Source: CAVSJA01 sp963728145
GTDB lineage: Bacteria; Bacteroidota; Bacteroidia; Chitinophagales; Chitinophagaceae
Direction of reading: 5' to 3'
DNA length: 64,000 nt
Assembly: GCA_963728145.1 (NCBI GenBank)
Contig: CAVSJA010000009.1
Coordinates: 248,001 to 312,000 of the forward strand
In this document: positions 7,290 to 16,990 of the stretch, piece by piece
Layout: each line of letters opens with the position of its first letter
How positions within the stretch are numbered: position 1 is the first letter of the stretch
The notes under the pieces: model-generated
Told to the model about the DNA's origin: nothing
Databases searched by the model: none
Seen by the model: the letters and a program-made list of their open reading frames with translations, nothing else
Made by a program: the position numbers and the translations under genes

Positions 7290-8962
7290 ACCGCCGAATT
7301 GGAAAGGCTAAATTTTCTTTTCTTTCTTAACCAACTCTCAATTTTACTTGCAGACATCGCGTTCCAGGTCATCTCTCTTGTCAATCCACCTTTTCTTGCT
7401 GCAGATACGCCCCAACGTATATTATCGATCTCCGCAATACTATGCGCATCGGGATTAATGGAAATCATCACACCCTTCTTCATGGCGTAAGGAATATGCG
7501 ACCAATCCATATCCAACCGATATGGATTCGCATTGATCTCAATGATTACCCCATTCGCAGCACAGACATCAATAACTTTCTTGAAATTTACCGGGTAGCC
7601 TGGACGAATCAACAGTTGCCGGCCAGACATATGCCCAAGTACCGTAGTAAAAGGATTTTCAATCGCCTTTATCAATCTTTTCGTCGCTCTTTCCTCATCC
7701 ATTTTCAATAATTGGTGAATGGAAATGATTACGAGGTCCAAATTTTCTAATACATCCGGACCGAAATCGAGCTCCCCGGAAACAAGAATATCGCATTCGA
7801 TACTTTTGAAAATTTTAAACGGAGCTAGTTTTAAATTTAGTTTGTCGATCTCTTCCAATTGTCGCATTAATTTCTCTTCCTTCAATCCACGAGCATAATG
7901 AGCGTTTTTTGAATGTTCGGAAATAACCACATACTCATATTCTTGTTTCCTGCATGCACCTACAAAATCTGCAAGCGTGTCTACTCCATCGCTCCAGGTG
8001 GTATGATTGTGCACTACTCCTTTTATATCTTCAAGTTTAATCAAGCTTTCATTATCCCTTTTAAATTCCCATTCAGCAAGATCCTCACGCATTTCAGGGA
8101 CAATAAACGGCAATTTTGCCGCTTTATAAATTGACTCTTCAGAAGGATGATGACCATTAGTCTTTACCTTTTTCAGAACTTTTTTTACATGCACTTCAGT
8201 TCCTGTTCTATGAAACAATTCAGAATAAAATTGTTCGCTGGTTGTATGATAGATCGTTACCGGTATTTCATCCATTGTATGTCCTTTCGTTTCAAGTTTT
8301 CCAACCTGGTCAAGGATGATCAATCCGCGTAGCAATTTTGCATTTAACTTTTTCGTACTGGCGGCAGCAATAATCTCAATTCCGGCTACCGTAGTTGCTT
8401 CTCTTCTAATTTCTCCGCAAAGGCTAATCAATTTTGTTTTTAATGCCTTTTGAAGAAATAAGACGATCTCATTCGCGACATCTGCTACACTTGCAAAATG
8501 AAACCTGTCACGATTGCTTCGATAGGAATCAATGCTGGCAATAATATTTTCCTGTGTTTTTGCTCCGAAGCCCGGTATTTTAGTAAGCATATTATTCTTA
8601 CATGCTTCAAGCAATCCATCGAGGGTATCAATTTTTGCTTTCCTCCATAAGACAGAAAGTTTTTTGCCACCCAGCCCACGAATCCGCATCATTTCAAATA
8701 AACCGGTTGGAGTTAACTGGATCAATTCATCAAGCTCATCAATCGTGGTTTTCTTTTTTAATTGAAGAATGAGACTGATGATATCGCGATGAAAAAGCTT
8801 TTCCAATTCAGATTTTTCCATCCGAGCTACGCTTGCTGAGATCTTGCTTATGCGATAGGCTGCACCCGAAAGCAATGTGGACAGACGCTCATCCTCATTG
8901 TGGAGTAGTAAAAGTTCTGCGTAAAGGCGAAACTGTTTAGTTATTTCCCGGTTCGAAGCCAT
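7286..8962 (-). CDS. polX: PolX-family protein: degenerate polymerase domain plus PHP nuclease
   Basis: The 558-residue length and domain order match bacterial PolX: a helical 8-kDa-like region with helix-hairpin-helix motifs (MRIRGLGGKK, TKIPGFGAKT), a nucleotidyltransferase palm (about 170-290), then a PHP domain from 315. PHP metal ligands are kept: HNH at 318-320, ISEHS, IECDI, SIHQ, LGHMSGR and PDAHS. The palm looks inactive. The expected DxD is GIE at 194-196, and the third Asp is Thr near 236 (IPVTIY). A 3'-5' exonuclease or AP-end-processing role without gap filling is therefore likely. It is probably co-transcribed with the Rieske and aldo/keto reductase genes. Confidence 0.88.
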   Translation of the reverse strand: MASNREITKQFRLYAELLLLHNEDERLSTLLSGAAYRISKISASVARMEKSELEKLFHRDIISLILQLKKKTTIDELDELIQLTPTGLFEMMRIRGLGGKKLSVLWRKAKIDTLDGLLEACKNNMLTKIPGFGAKTQENIIASIDSYRSNRDRFHFASVADVANEIVLFLQKALKTKLISLCGEIRREATTVAGIEIIAAASTKKLNAKLLRGLIILDQVGKLETKGHTMDEIPVTIYHTTSEQFYSELFHRTGTEVHVKKVLKKVKTNGHHPSEESIYKAAKLPFIVPEMREDLAEWEFKRDNESLIKLEDIKGVVHNHTTWSDGVDTLADFVGACRKQEYEYVVISEHSKNAHYARGLKEEKLMRQLEEIDKLNLKLAPFKIFKSIECDILVSGELDFGPDVLENLDLVIISIHQLLKMDEERATKRLIKAIENPFTTVLGHMSGRQLLIRPGYPVNFKKVIDVCAANGVIIEINANPYRLDMDWSHIPYAMKKGVMISINPDAHSIAEIDNIRWGVSAARKGGLTREMTWNAMSASKIESWLRKKRKFSLSNSAV

Positions 8963-8995
8963 AATTCTTCTTGCTTAAGAATTATGCCACGAGGT

Positions 8996-9340
8996 TCAAA
9001 AGAAGGATTTCTCTTTACCAATATAAATACCATCTTCTCTTTCCTCAACCGGCCAGGTTTTCATCTTGTACCCTTCTCCCTGATTGTCTCTTCCGGATTG
9101 TAGGCTAAACCGGTAATCATGTACAGGACAAACAACATTTCCCAAGGGGTCAATCTTCCCTTCTGAAAGCGGGCCGCTGGCATGGGGACAGATAATGCCA
9201 AACGCATACAGCTTGTTCATATAACGGGTAAGGCAAATTTTTTTCCCATCCAACTCTGTTAGAGCAATTCCATTTGGTTGAAACCGGATTTCCGTACTGT
9301 TTGCTGCTATTTTATACCAATTATACTTTTTTTCTCCCAC
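8996..9340 (-). CDS. Rieske [2Fe-2S] protein (NirD-like ferredoxin)
   Basis: The 114-residue protein is a single Rieske domain. CPHASG and CPVHDYRF supply the two Cys and two His that bind a 2Fe-2S cluster, separated by the short loop seen in soluble Rieske ferredoxins and nitrite-reductase small subunits. There is no membrane anchor, so it should be a cytosolic electron carrier. The start is GTG, and it overlaps the end of the aldo/keto reductase gene by 20 bases, which suggests translational coupling. No oxygenase or nitrite reductase is nearby, so the redox partner is unknown. Confidence 0.88.
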   Translation of the reverse strand: MGEKKYNWYKIAANSTEIRFQPNGIALTELDGKKICLTRYMNKLYAFGIICPHASGPLSEGKIDPLGNVVCPVHDYRFSLQSGRDNQGEGYKMKTWPVEEREDGIYIGKEKSFF

Positions 9341-10346
9341 CAGATTTTGTTTTCTTTTTTAAGATTTTCTCAATCTTTTGTAATTCATCTTTTGAAAAAT
9401 CCAGGTTGTCCAGGCATTTTATTGAATCCAGTACCTGTTCTGGTTTGCTTGCACCAATTAAAACTGTGGTGATCTCCTTTCTACGCAGGATCCACGCTAA
9501 GGCCATTTGTGCAAGGGATTGATTTCTTTGGCGCGCTATCGAATTCAATTTTTTTATCTGCTCAATTTTTTCAGCAGTAATATTTTCTGGTTTTAGGAAA
9601 GTATTCTCTTTTGATGCGCGGGATAAGGGTGGAATACCATTTAGATATTTATCAGTTAATAAGCCCTGCGCCAAAGGCGAAAACGGAATACAGCCTACGC
9701 TATTCTTGGCAAGCACATTTAACAAACCATCTTCCACCCATCTTTCAAACATAGAATATTTGGGTTGATGGATCAGGCAAGGTGTTCCCAATTTTCTCAG
9801 CATTTTTATTGCCTTTGCAGCATCCTCTGCATTATAATTAGAAATACCTGCATACAAAGCCTTCCCGGATCTTACGACATGATCCAGCGCATTCATTGTT
9901 TCTTCTAGCGGAGTTGAAGGATCGGGGCGGTGATGATAGAATATATCTACATAATCAAGCTTCATCCTTTTTAAACTTTGGTCGAGACTGCTGACTAAAT
10001 ATTTTCTCGAACCCCATTCACCATAGGGCCCATCCCACATCTTATAACCGGCCTTTGAAGAAATGATCAATTCATCCCTGAGATTACCGGTAAAATGCTG
10101 CTGAAGTATTTTTCCAAAATTCTCTTCCGCAGAGCCCGGCGGAGGACCATAATTATTGGCCAGATCAAAATGAGTGATGCCATTGTCAAATGCAGTAAAA
10201 AGGATCTTCTTGCAATTTTCAATATCATCTACAAATCCGAAATTATGCCAGAGCCCAAGGGATATCGCAGGCAGTTGAATGCCACTATTACCGCAGCGAC
10301 GGTATTGCATCCGGACATATCTTTCTGAATGGGGTTGATAGTTCAT
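9321..10346 (-). CDS. Aldo/keto reductase, YghZ/Gpr-like
   Basis: The 341-residue protein follows the E. coli YghZ (L-glyceraldehyde-3-phosphate reductase) pattern closely, including ERYVRMQYRRCGNSG, SLGLWHNFG, NNYGPPPGSAEENFGK and PLAQGLLTDKYLNG. The catalytic tetrad is present as Asp61, Tyr66, Lys98 and His139 (FYHHRPD), and the C-terminal VLIGASKPEQ loop binds NADPH. Family enzymes reduce small aldehydes, including methylglyoxal. It heads a tight operon with the Rieske and PolX genes. The exact physiological substrate is an inference from similarity. Confidence 0.9.
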   Translation of the reverse strand: MNYQPHSERYVRMQYRRCGNSGIQLPAISLGLWHNFGFVDDIENCKKILFTAFDNGITHFDLANNYGPPPGSAEENFGKILQQHFTGNLRDELIISSKAGYKMWDGPYGEWGSRKYLVSSLDQSLKRMKLDYVDIFYHHRPDPSTPLEETMNALDHVVRSGKALYAGISNYNAEDAAKAIKMLRKLGTPCLIHQPKYSMFERWVEDGLLNVLAKNSVGCIPFSPLAQGLLTDKYLNGIPPLSRASKENTFLKPENITAEKIEQIKKLNSIARQRNQSLAQMALAWILRRKEITTVLIGASKPEQVLDSIKCLDNLDFSKDELQKIEKILKKKTKSGGRKKV

Positions 10347-10391
10347 TTATTCAAACATATTTTATCCTGTTCAAACTTTATCAACCCTAAA

Positions 10392-10621
10392 TTACTTTAA
10401 AACCGCTTCATTTATCCAATCGACAAATCTTTGAGGCCATTGAGATACTGGTCCTTTGTTTGACTTTCTCAAACCAAAACCGTGACCAACATTCGAATAA
10501 ATATGGAGCTCTGCTGCAATACCGGCTTTTTTATATTTCAAGTAAACCTGGGCAATTCCTTCTGATATATCCGCCCGGTTGTTGTAGCCTTCCAGTATGA
10601 ACAATGGTGCGTTATCTCTGC
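10392..10621 (-). pseudogene. 3' remnant of an alpha/beta hydrolase (esterase/DLH-like)
   Basis: About 75 codons are open up to the edge of the family B element at 10622. The peptide DNAPLFILEGYNN followed by HIYSNVGHGFG matches the last strands of an alpha/beta hydrolase, with the catalytic His in GHGFG. The nucleophile half of the protein (GxSxG) is missing, and no matching 5' piece lies on the other side of the element, where the GH53 tail begins. It was probably the last gene of the galactan locus, perhaps an esterase. Confidence 0.7.
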
Positions 10622-10855
10622 GTCCTTTCCCCTATGAACCTTGTCATTTCGAGCCCGGGCAATAAAGATCACTCCGCATAAAGGGAAAGTAGGGCGAGAT
10701 CCCGATTGCTATCGGGACTGCACAATTGGAGACTTCGTGTAATTTCGAAATGAAGTAGAACCGCCGATTGTGCAGATTTCTCGCCCTGGTTACCTCATTC
10801 AATTAGTGTCATTATTGCACCGGGCTCGAAATGACAAGGTTCAAAAGGGAAGGAC
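10622..10855. repeat. Palindromic element family B, copy 1
   Basis: Terminal inverted repeats of about 36 bases carry the core CCTTGTCATTTCGAGCCCGG on the left and its complement on the right. A second copy lies at 33375-33587. An internal stem (AGGGCGAG...TGCACAA / TTGTGCAGATTTCTCGCCCT) is interrupted here by an extra 18-base palindrome at 10700-10717 that copy 2 lacks. No ORF is present, so it is MITE-like. Confidence 0.85.
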
Positions 10856-10880
10856 ACGGAAGGTTAATAATATGACCCCA

Positions 10881-11487
10881 TTACTTGCTCACAATAAACT
10901 TCTCCCGCAATTGATCGTAGACCAATATAAGATCATTCGACTTACCATCATTATCAAATACCTTCTCCCAGGTATTGAGCGGTTCCCAAATGCAAGTGCC
11001 CTTGCCTTTACCATTGGGCAATTCAAATGCGATCTTGTTTACTTCATGCTTTAATGCCGAGTACTCAACAACTATCACATCCTTATTATAGCGACGAACG
11101 AGATCATACAGATTGTTTTCAAGATCGGTTAAGTGTTCCATGCCATTTGGGATAGTAAGATTCACCAATCACATCAAAATGTACACCCCTTGCAATCATA
11201 TTATCGATGAAGAAAACTGATTCGTGATTTTGCCCGCCAAGCGCCACATGCAGCATCATTACGATATTTGGATCAACAGCTTTTACCGCGGCAGTTCCTG
11301 CAGCGATAAGTTGAGCAGTTACATCAATATTGCTAACATTTCCTTCTGGCCATACGATACCATGATTGATCTCATTTCCTATTTGCACCATATCAGGTGT
11401 TGTACCCTGTGCTTTTAATTCCTCAATTACTTTCTTTGTGTAATCATATAGGGCCTGCTTCAAATCCGTAAGGATAAATTTCTCCAT
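10881..11487 (-). pseudogene. GH53 galactanase domain, frameshifted remainder of the GH2-GH53 gene
   Basis: Two overlapping frames carry the rest of the GH53 domain begun at the end of the GH2 gene. TDLKQALYDYTKKV to WHGTL (about 11490-11130) holds the acid/base Glu in QIGNEINHG. TDLENNLYDLVRRY to the stop at 10881 holds the nucleophile candidate in VVEYS and the late GH53 motif WEPLNTW. A single-base deletion near 11470 and a single-base insertion near 11130 separate the pieces, and the net frame is restored. Correcting both would give one protein of about 1,133 residues. True mutation and assembly error cannot be told apart here. Confidence 0.82.
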
Positions 11488-14282
11488 GCCGCAGGTTTGT
11501 ATTGTTTACCTGGATCTGCCCAGTAATCGCTATAATGAAAATTGAGCAACAACTTCATTCCTGCAGCCTTTACCCGCTTCGCCATTTGCTTGGTATGCTC
11601 GAGATCACAAAATCCTTTCTTTGGAGAATAACCGCTGTCTCTTGCAGGATCATTAAATATGCGGAGGCGTACATAGTTGAACCCATGATCACTTAAGATC
11701 TCGATTGCATCTTTGGTAACTCCCTTATCCGAAAACTTAATGCCTCTTTCTTCTAATTGAGGCAAGAAGGAGATATCAGCTCCAATCATTCTATCCACCG
11801 GTCTTGGCTTTGCTGCTTCCCCTTTCAATTCATATTTCTTATCAATGGTGTACGCATTTGCTTTTTCGGGATCAATTGTGATAATGTCTGTTGATCCGCT
11901 CCACAATCCTGCTGCACTTGCTTCAAACTTTATAATTCCGGCCTTTGTACCCGATTGTACGATCACCTGGCATTTGCCATTGAATAAACTGCGTTGCCAT
12001 CTTCCGTCAACACATTTATCAGCTTCGTGGCTGCTTGGATCTCCATTTCCAACCCCAATGATCTTTGCATCACCTTCAATTTTAAATCTTATCATATTAT
12101 CGGCATCAGGAACTTCACGGCCTTCGCGGTCAACAACGCTTACGTTCATTACGGTCACATCCTGTCCATCTGCAAGCATAGTGGTTTTATAAGGAGTCAG
12201 TACAACTTCCGCAGGTGCATTAGTGGTTTCAACTTTGGCTGTGAGTTTCTTTCCACTTTTATATGCAATGGCTTCAAGTTTTCCCGGTTGATAGGTTACA
12301 GTCCATTTCAAATGACTGTTCCGCGGCATATCCTTTTTGCCCAGGCTCTTTCCATTCAAAAACAATTCAACATTGTCTGCATTGCTATTCACCCAAACTT
12401 CAATTGGCTTTCCTCTTTTGTCCCTCCAGTTCCAATGCGGGGAAATATGCAATACATCTTTATCAGTCCACCAACTTTTATAATAGTAATAAATATTCTT
12501 TGGAAAACCGCACATATCCATGATGCCAAAATGCGAATTCACATTTGGCCATTTATATGGAGTTGGTTCACCGCGGTAATCAAAACCCGTCCATACAAAA
12601 CCACCGAGCCAGTAATCATTAGGCGCAGCAAGCTTCCACCAGGTCTCGGCAGTGCTTGCCCACCATGGAGCGGTTATATCCTGGTCGGGAACATAAGCAC
12701 GAATGGAATCTTTTTCAAGAATGCCACGAGTAGTAACCGTACTACCCATTTCTGTTCCAAGAATTGGTTGATTGGAATGATCCTTGTGATAATCTGCAAC
12801 CGCAAATTGCCGGTAATTAAAACTTCGTACCGGTATCACTTCATTCACTCCACGATACACATTCGCAAGGTCAGCCGCATAAGTGCAGGTACGGGTGGGA
12901 TCGAGTTTTTTTTGTTTTGAAATGAAGGTTTGCGCAATGCGTTTGCCCTGGGATGATGTATGAATCCATCCTTCTTCATTACCAATTGCCCACATGAATA
13001 CAGATGGATGATTTCTATCTCTCTTCACTAATCTTTCAAACTGGTTCATGTATTCCGGTCCACTGTTAAGCAAACGTTGTTCGTCCATGACCAACATACC
13101 CAAACTATCACATGCATCCAGTAATTCAGGCGTCGGTGCATTATGAGAAGTACGATAAGCATTTGTTCCAAGGTTTTTCAACAGACCAACACGATAATAA
13201 TGGAGATAGTCGGGTTGTGCTGCTCCAACTCCAGCATGATCCTGGTGATTATTCGTTCCGAATATTTTCAAATATTTACCATTCAGGAAAACTCCATTTG
13301 GTTTGATCTCAACTGTTCGAAATCCAAAACGAATCGTTTTGTTATCGATGATTTTTTCGCCAGACTTTATCTCAACTACAATTCTGTGCAAATAAGGATC
13401 CTCCAGCGACCAAAGCTTGGGGTCATTTACAATAATTGCCTGTGTACTGCCCTTCTCTTCATTGCTCCCCAATGTCAATTTCTGTTCTTTAGCAATTGCA
13501 ATTCTTTTACCTGTGCGATCGGCGAGATAAGTATTGATTGAAAAACTTGATGATTCAAGTCCTTCATTGATTACAGCAGTTTCTACATATAAAGTAGCCT
13601 TATTTCCGGCAATTGTTGACCAGGCAAAGATTCCGTCTGTTGCAATATGGGTATTCGGATAAGTATTCAACCAAACATGCCTGTAAATTCCTGCGCCTTC
13701 GTAAAACCAGCCTTCATACTGCGTTGCATCCACTCTGACTACAATAATATTCTCCCTGTTGAAGTTTAAAAAATCCGTTACATCATAACATACCCCAACG
13801 TAACCGCTTTTATTATTTCCAAGAAAGAATCCATTGATCCAGATATTGGCATCCCTGAAAATTCCATCGAATTGCAATTGAAAACGCTTTCCGGAATCAG
13901 CAGCGTTCACATTAAAACGTTTCCTGTACCAGCCAATGCTTGTTTCCGGGTACATTCCGCCAACAGGTTTGAATCCATGACTGACCACATCATGGTTATC
14001 CGAATTAACAAATGGCAATTCAACAGCCCAATCATGAGGAAGGTCCAAATTTCGCCATGCGCTATCCTTAAAGCGGGAATCGATGGCTGTACCAAAAGCT
14101 CCACCTGATTTAGAAAAAATCGTTCGAATGCCATAATTAAAATCCTTTTCAGGATTGGCGGCATGACCGAATTCAAATTTCCAATCTCTATCAAGGTTTA
14201 TTTGCCTTCGCTGAGCTGAACCCGATATTGCAATCAGGCTCAGGCACAATACCAGCAAAAGGACTTCCCTAATTATTTTCAT
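11460..14282 (-). CDS. GH2 beta-galactosidase fused to the start of a GH53 domain
   Basis: As read, 940 residues. The order is a signal peptide (to about 24), GH2 sugar-binding and immunoglobulin-like domains (to about 325), and the GH2 barrel with acid/base Glu436 in MWAIGNEEGW and nucleophile Glu511 in ILGTEMG. A DUF4982-like domain and an Ig-like C-terminal region follow to about 815. From about 850 a GH53 fold begins (IGADISFLPQLEERG, YVRLRIFNDP, LLNFHYSDYWADPG) and is cut by a frameshift after PAAWRNLS. GH2 releases galactose from ends and GH53 cuts beta-1,4-galactan internally, so the intact fusion would couple both. It starts 16 bases after the GH5-like gene. Confidence 0.9.
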   Translation of the reverse strand: MKIIREVLLLVLCLSLIAISGSAQRRQINLDRDWKFEFGHAANPEKDFNYGIRTIFSKSGGAFGTAIDSRFKDSAWRNLDLPHDWAVELPFVNSDNHDVVSHGFKPVGGMYPETSIGWYRKRFNVNAADSGKRFQLQFDGIFRDANIWINGFFLGNNKSGYVGVCYDVTDFLNFNRENIIVVRVDATQYEGWFYEGAGIYRHVWLNTYPNTHIATDGIFAWSTIAGNKATLYVETAVINEGLESSSFSINTYLADRTGKRIAIAKEQKLTLGSNEEKGSTQAIIVNDPKLWSLEDPYLHRIVVEIKSGEKIIDNKTIRFGFRTVEIKPNGVFLNGKYLKIFGTNNHQDHAGVGAAQPDYLHYYRVGLLKNLGTNAYRTSHNAPTPELLDACDSLGMLVMDEQRLLNSGPEYMNQFERLVKRDRNHPSVFMWAIGNEEGWIHTSSQGKRIAQTFISKQKKLDPTRTCTYAADLANVYRGVNEVIPVRSFNYRQFAVADYHKDHSNQPILGTEMGSTVTTRGILEKDSIRAYVPDQDITAPWWASTAETWWKLAAPNDYWLGGFVWTGFDYRGEPTPYKWPNVNSHFGIMDMCGFPKNIYYYYKSWWTDKDVLHISPHWNWRDKRGKPIEVWVNSNADNVELFLNGKSLGKKDMPRNSHLKWTVTYQPGKLEAIAYKSGKKLTAKVETTNAPAEVVLTPYKTTMLADGQDVTVMNVSVVDREGREVPDADNMIRFKIEGDAKIIGVGNGDPSSHEADKCVDGRWQRSLFNGKCQVIVQSGTKAGIIKFEASAAGLWSGSTDIITIDPEKANAYTIDKKYELKGEAAKPRPVDRMIGADISFLPQLEERGIKFSDKGVTKDAIEILSDHGFNYVRLRIFNDPARDSGYSPKKGFCDLEHTKQMAKRVKAAGMKLLLNFHYSDYWADPGKQYKPAAWRNLSLRI

Positions 14283-14298
14283 AATGTTTTTATTGCAG

Positions 14299-16878
14299 TT
14301 ATTTATCCTGGCTAAGCTTCACTGACTCAATTTCAAAAACAAAATTCCTATTAGCAGAAGGCTGAAAGCGCGGACTCACTGTAATTTCAATCTTCTCAAT
14401 CTCGTTTAAATTAAGTACAGGATTTGAAATAGATGATTTGAAATATAAAGGCTGGAATCCAGGATAAGGCCTTGGCATCAATAAGGCTGAATCAGCTTTG
14501 AAGCCAGACAATGGCAATTCGAGATCCTGAATTTTATCTGAGACCAACTGATTCATAGAAAACGCAACTCCGTGTTGATTGACCAATGAAACTTTCAAAA
14601 CAATTGATTGGCCATTTTCCGCTTTCGCGCGAAGAACAATTCTTTGAAATGAGTTCAATTCAGCACGGCGTTGATTCAGTTTCGTACCGATAAAATGTTG
14701 CAGACCCATTACCTCGTTATTCGACATATCAGTAATTGAAAATCGTTGAACCAATGCGCCAGTATTGGTTCCTGAACCATAAGCCGTTTGAAATCCCCTT
14801 CTAAAATTTGGCAGAACGTACACCGTCCGATCATTCGTTGGATTGTACAGCTCTAAAGAGGAACCAGGCGCGGCTATATTGGTTTTATATGTTTCAAAGC
14901 GATAATTGTCCCAGGCAAATGGATTTCCTTTGAATGCTCCGGGATAGGTTAGATAATTCTCTCCTTCCTGTACTATTATGCGGTATTGTAATTGTCCGCC
15001 TGTTACAAGATCAGCAGGAACCTCAGCGGAATATTCATATCCATTCCTCTTCATTTGAAGTGTTCTGAACAGACCACCGCCCAACCTTGATAATTGGACA
15101 CTTACCCTTCCGGTATCGATTCCACCAACAATCGCACGAATGTTGAAAGCCTTGCCGGCACTTACTTCATTCGATGGTTCATGTCGGACAACGATTTCAG
15201 TATTACTCGCGGATGGGGCAACGAACTCATTAAGTCCAATGTTTGCAATTGCATTTTTACTTCCTGAATAATTTATACCTGTCTTGGTGATGAGATAAGT
15301 ACCTGGGCTGACTTGAAATGAACTACCACTTGCAGTAGTTGAATAGTTATTATCCTTATTCAATGCCTTAACCAAAAAGTTCTGACCGAGTTCGTCGAGT
15401 ACGATCTCCATTTTATTCGATTTCCAATCTATGGCTGTAACTATTTTATGGGGGGAAGCTCTTTCAAATGGATCGCGGATATAGATCACGTCGGGCATCA
15501 CTTCAAGTCTCCATACGCCATCTTCTATCTTATCAATAAAATATGCTCCCGTGCCGGAATAGGAAACAATCGAAGAATTTCCAACACCGGCAATATTTCT
15601 CAATGACTTTTTATTCGCTGGATTCGATGAAGTTGAATTAGAATAATAAAATTTATCCCCTGAATTCATTTCACTCAAAGCATTCACATAACTCACCCTG
15701 AAAACATCAAAAGCCGTATCTGAAGGATAAGCACCATAGGATTTCATTCTTGGAACGCGGTGAAAAACTTCGGAAGCGATCAACATACTGATCGCTTTGG
15801 AAGGAGTATAGGCAAGACTGAGGTAATGAGTTTGATATTCTGTGTTCACATGTGCAATAGCCATTGGATCGTAGGCAAATTGACTTGCCCATTGAAATCC
15901 CGCGCCGCGGAACGCCCTGGCCATCGCAGGATAGACATAGCTATCGAATACATCGGCCGCATCAAATTCATAAACCATCAATGCTTTACTCTTGAAAGCA
16001 GGAACAGTATCACGGAAAGGAATTCGATATGAATCTACATGCGGCAGAATATTTCCTTTGATCGTTTGATTACCAACCAGGCCTGATGGATACCATTGAA
16101 AACTGAATCCGTCAACAGTTGATGCAGCGACAGCATCGCTGAAATATGGACCCTGTGCGATATTGTAGAAAACCGGTTTAGTCCATCCGGTACTTTTAAC
16201 AGCGGCGGCCAGTCTATTGATATAATCGGTAACACTTTTCTTTGGATTGCTATGAGATGGTTCGTTATTCAATTCAACTGCGATAATATCCTTATCTTCT
16301 TCATAGGTCATCTTGGTATAAGGATTTACATGTTTGAAGAATTGCCGCATGAAGTTCTCCTGCGCTTTTATTGCCGTATCATTTGTCGTCAATCTTCCTC
16401 TTCCAAAATATCTTGAAAATCCTGGAGTGGTCTCATCGCGCTCGGGATATCCATTCCCCCAAAAAGCAATTGGAGTAATGATGGTTTTGATATTTCTTTT
16501 CTTCAATTCAGCCAATAGGAAATCGTAAAGACGCAAATGGTCATTATCCAACAAATTGCCTGCAGTATCGGAAATCTCGGTATCCCAAACGTGCACACGA
16601 AAAGCATCGAAGCCTAATCTTGCGAAATGGTAGACATCGTTTCGAATTGCTTGTTCAAGATCTATATTCAAAGCTTTATGCGCACGATAGGCGTGTGCGA
16701 AAGGAGTAGTGTAGTTGATTCCATAAAAACTTGCTTCCGCATTACCATTTGTGTAACGCAGAACGCCTTGTTTATCCATATAGACCAGGTTCGTACTACG
16801 CGCTCTTTGAGCATGGGCTACGAAAGAATAAACAAGAAGTCCAAATGCAATGACAACTTTATACAGATTCAACCTCAT
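14299..16878 (-). CDS. Secreted GH5-like (cellulase superfamily) glycoside hydrolase
   Basis: I start at MRLNLYKVVIAFGLLVYSF, a clear signal peptide, giving 859 residues. The N-terminal TIM barrel carries YGINYTTPF, LGFDAFRVHVWD, the acid/base candidate Glu206 in VELNNEPSH and the nucleophile candidate Glu304 in LMVYEFDAAD, all typical of clan GH-A and nearest to GH5. The C-terminal 350 residues are beta-rich, probably accessory carbohydrate-binding domains. It lies between the two GH53-containing genes in one operon, so beta-galactan or an associated hemicellulose is the likely target. The exact family and specificity are uncertain. Confidence 0.8.
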   Translation of the reverse strand: MRLNLYKVVIAFGLLVYSFVAHAQRARSTNLVYMDKQGVLRYTNGNAEASFYGINYTTPFAHAYRAHKALNIDLEQAIRNDVYHFARLGFDAFRVHVWDTEISDTAGNLLDNDHLRLYDFLLAELKKRNIKTIITPIAFWGNGYPERDETTPGFSRYFGRGRLTTNDTAIKAQENFMRQFFKHVNPYTKMTYEEDKDIIAVELNNEPSHSNPKKSVTDYINRLAAAVKSTGWTKPVFYNIAQGPYFSDAVAASTVDGFSFQWYPSGLVGNQTIKGNILPHVDSYRIPFRDTVPAFKSKALMVYEFDAADVFDSYVYPAMARAFRGAGFQWASQFAYDPMAIAHVNTEYQTHYLSLAYTPSKAISMLIASEVFHRVPRMKSYGAYPSDTAFDVFRVSYVNALSEMNSGDKFYYSNSTSSNPANKKSLRNIAGVGNSSIVSYSGTGAYFIDKIEDGVWRLEVMPDVIYIRDPFERASPHKIVTAIDWKSNKMEIVLDELGQNFLVKALNKDNNYSTTASGSSFQVSPGTYLITKTGINYSGSKNAIANIGLNEFVAPSASNTEIVVRHEPSNEVSAGKAFNIRAIVGGIDTGRVSVQLSRLGGGLFRTLQMKRNGYEYSAEVPADLVTGGQLQYRIIVQEGENYLTYPGAFKGNPFAWDNYRFETYKTNIAAPGSSLELYNPTNDRTVYVLPNFRRGFQTAYGSGTNTGALVQRFSITDMSNNEVMGLQHFIGTKLNQRRAELNSFQRIVLRAKAENGQSIVLKVSLVNQHGVAFSMNQLVSDKIQDLELPLSGFKADSALLMPRPYPGFQPLYFKSSISNPVLNLNEIEKIEITVSPRFQPSANRNFVFEIESVKLSQDK

Positions 16879-16990
16879 TGGTTTTTTTCCTAAACTAAGT
16901 AAAAAATTCCTCCGTGGAAACGGAGGAAGAATGGTACACAATCATTATAACCATTGAAAAAAACTTCGATTTCGGGTTTGGTATCTATTC

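Noticed and set aside
10345..10370. TATGTTTG just upstream of the aldo/keto reductase as a promoter
   Set aside because: The -7 box is good, but the start would fall on the ATG itself and no TTTG lies at the right distance.
11994..12920. 308-residue plus-strand frame across the GH2 gene
   Set aside because: It is antisense to a gene with clear GH2 catalytic motifs; no domain or signal in the translated product.
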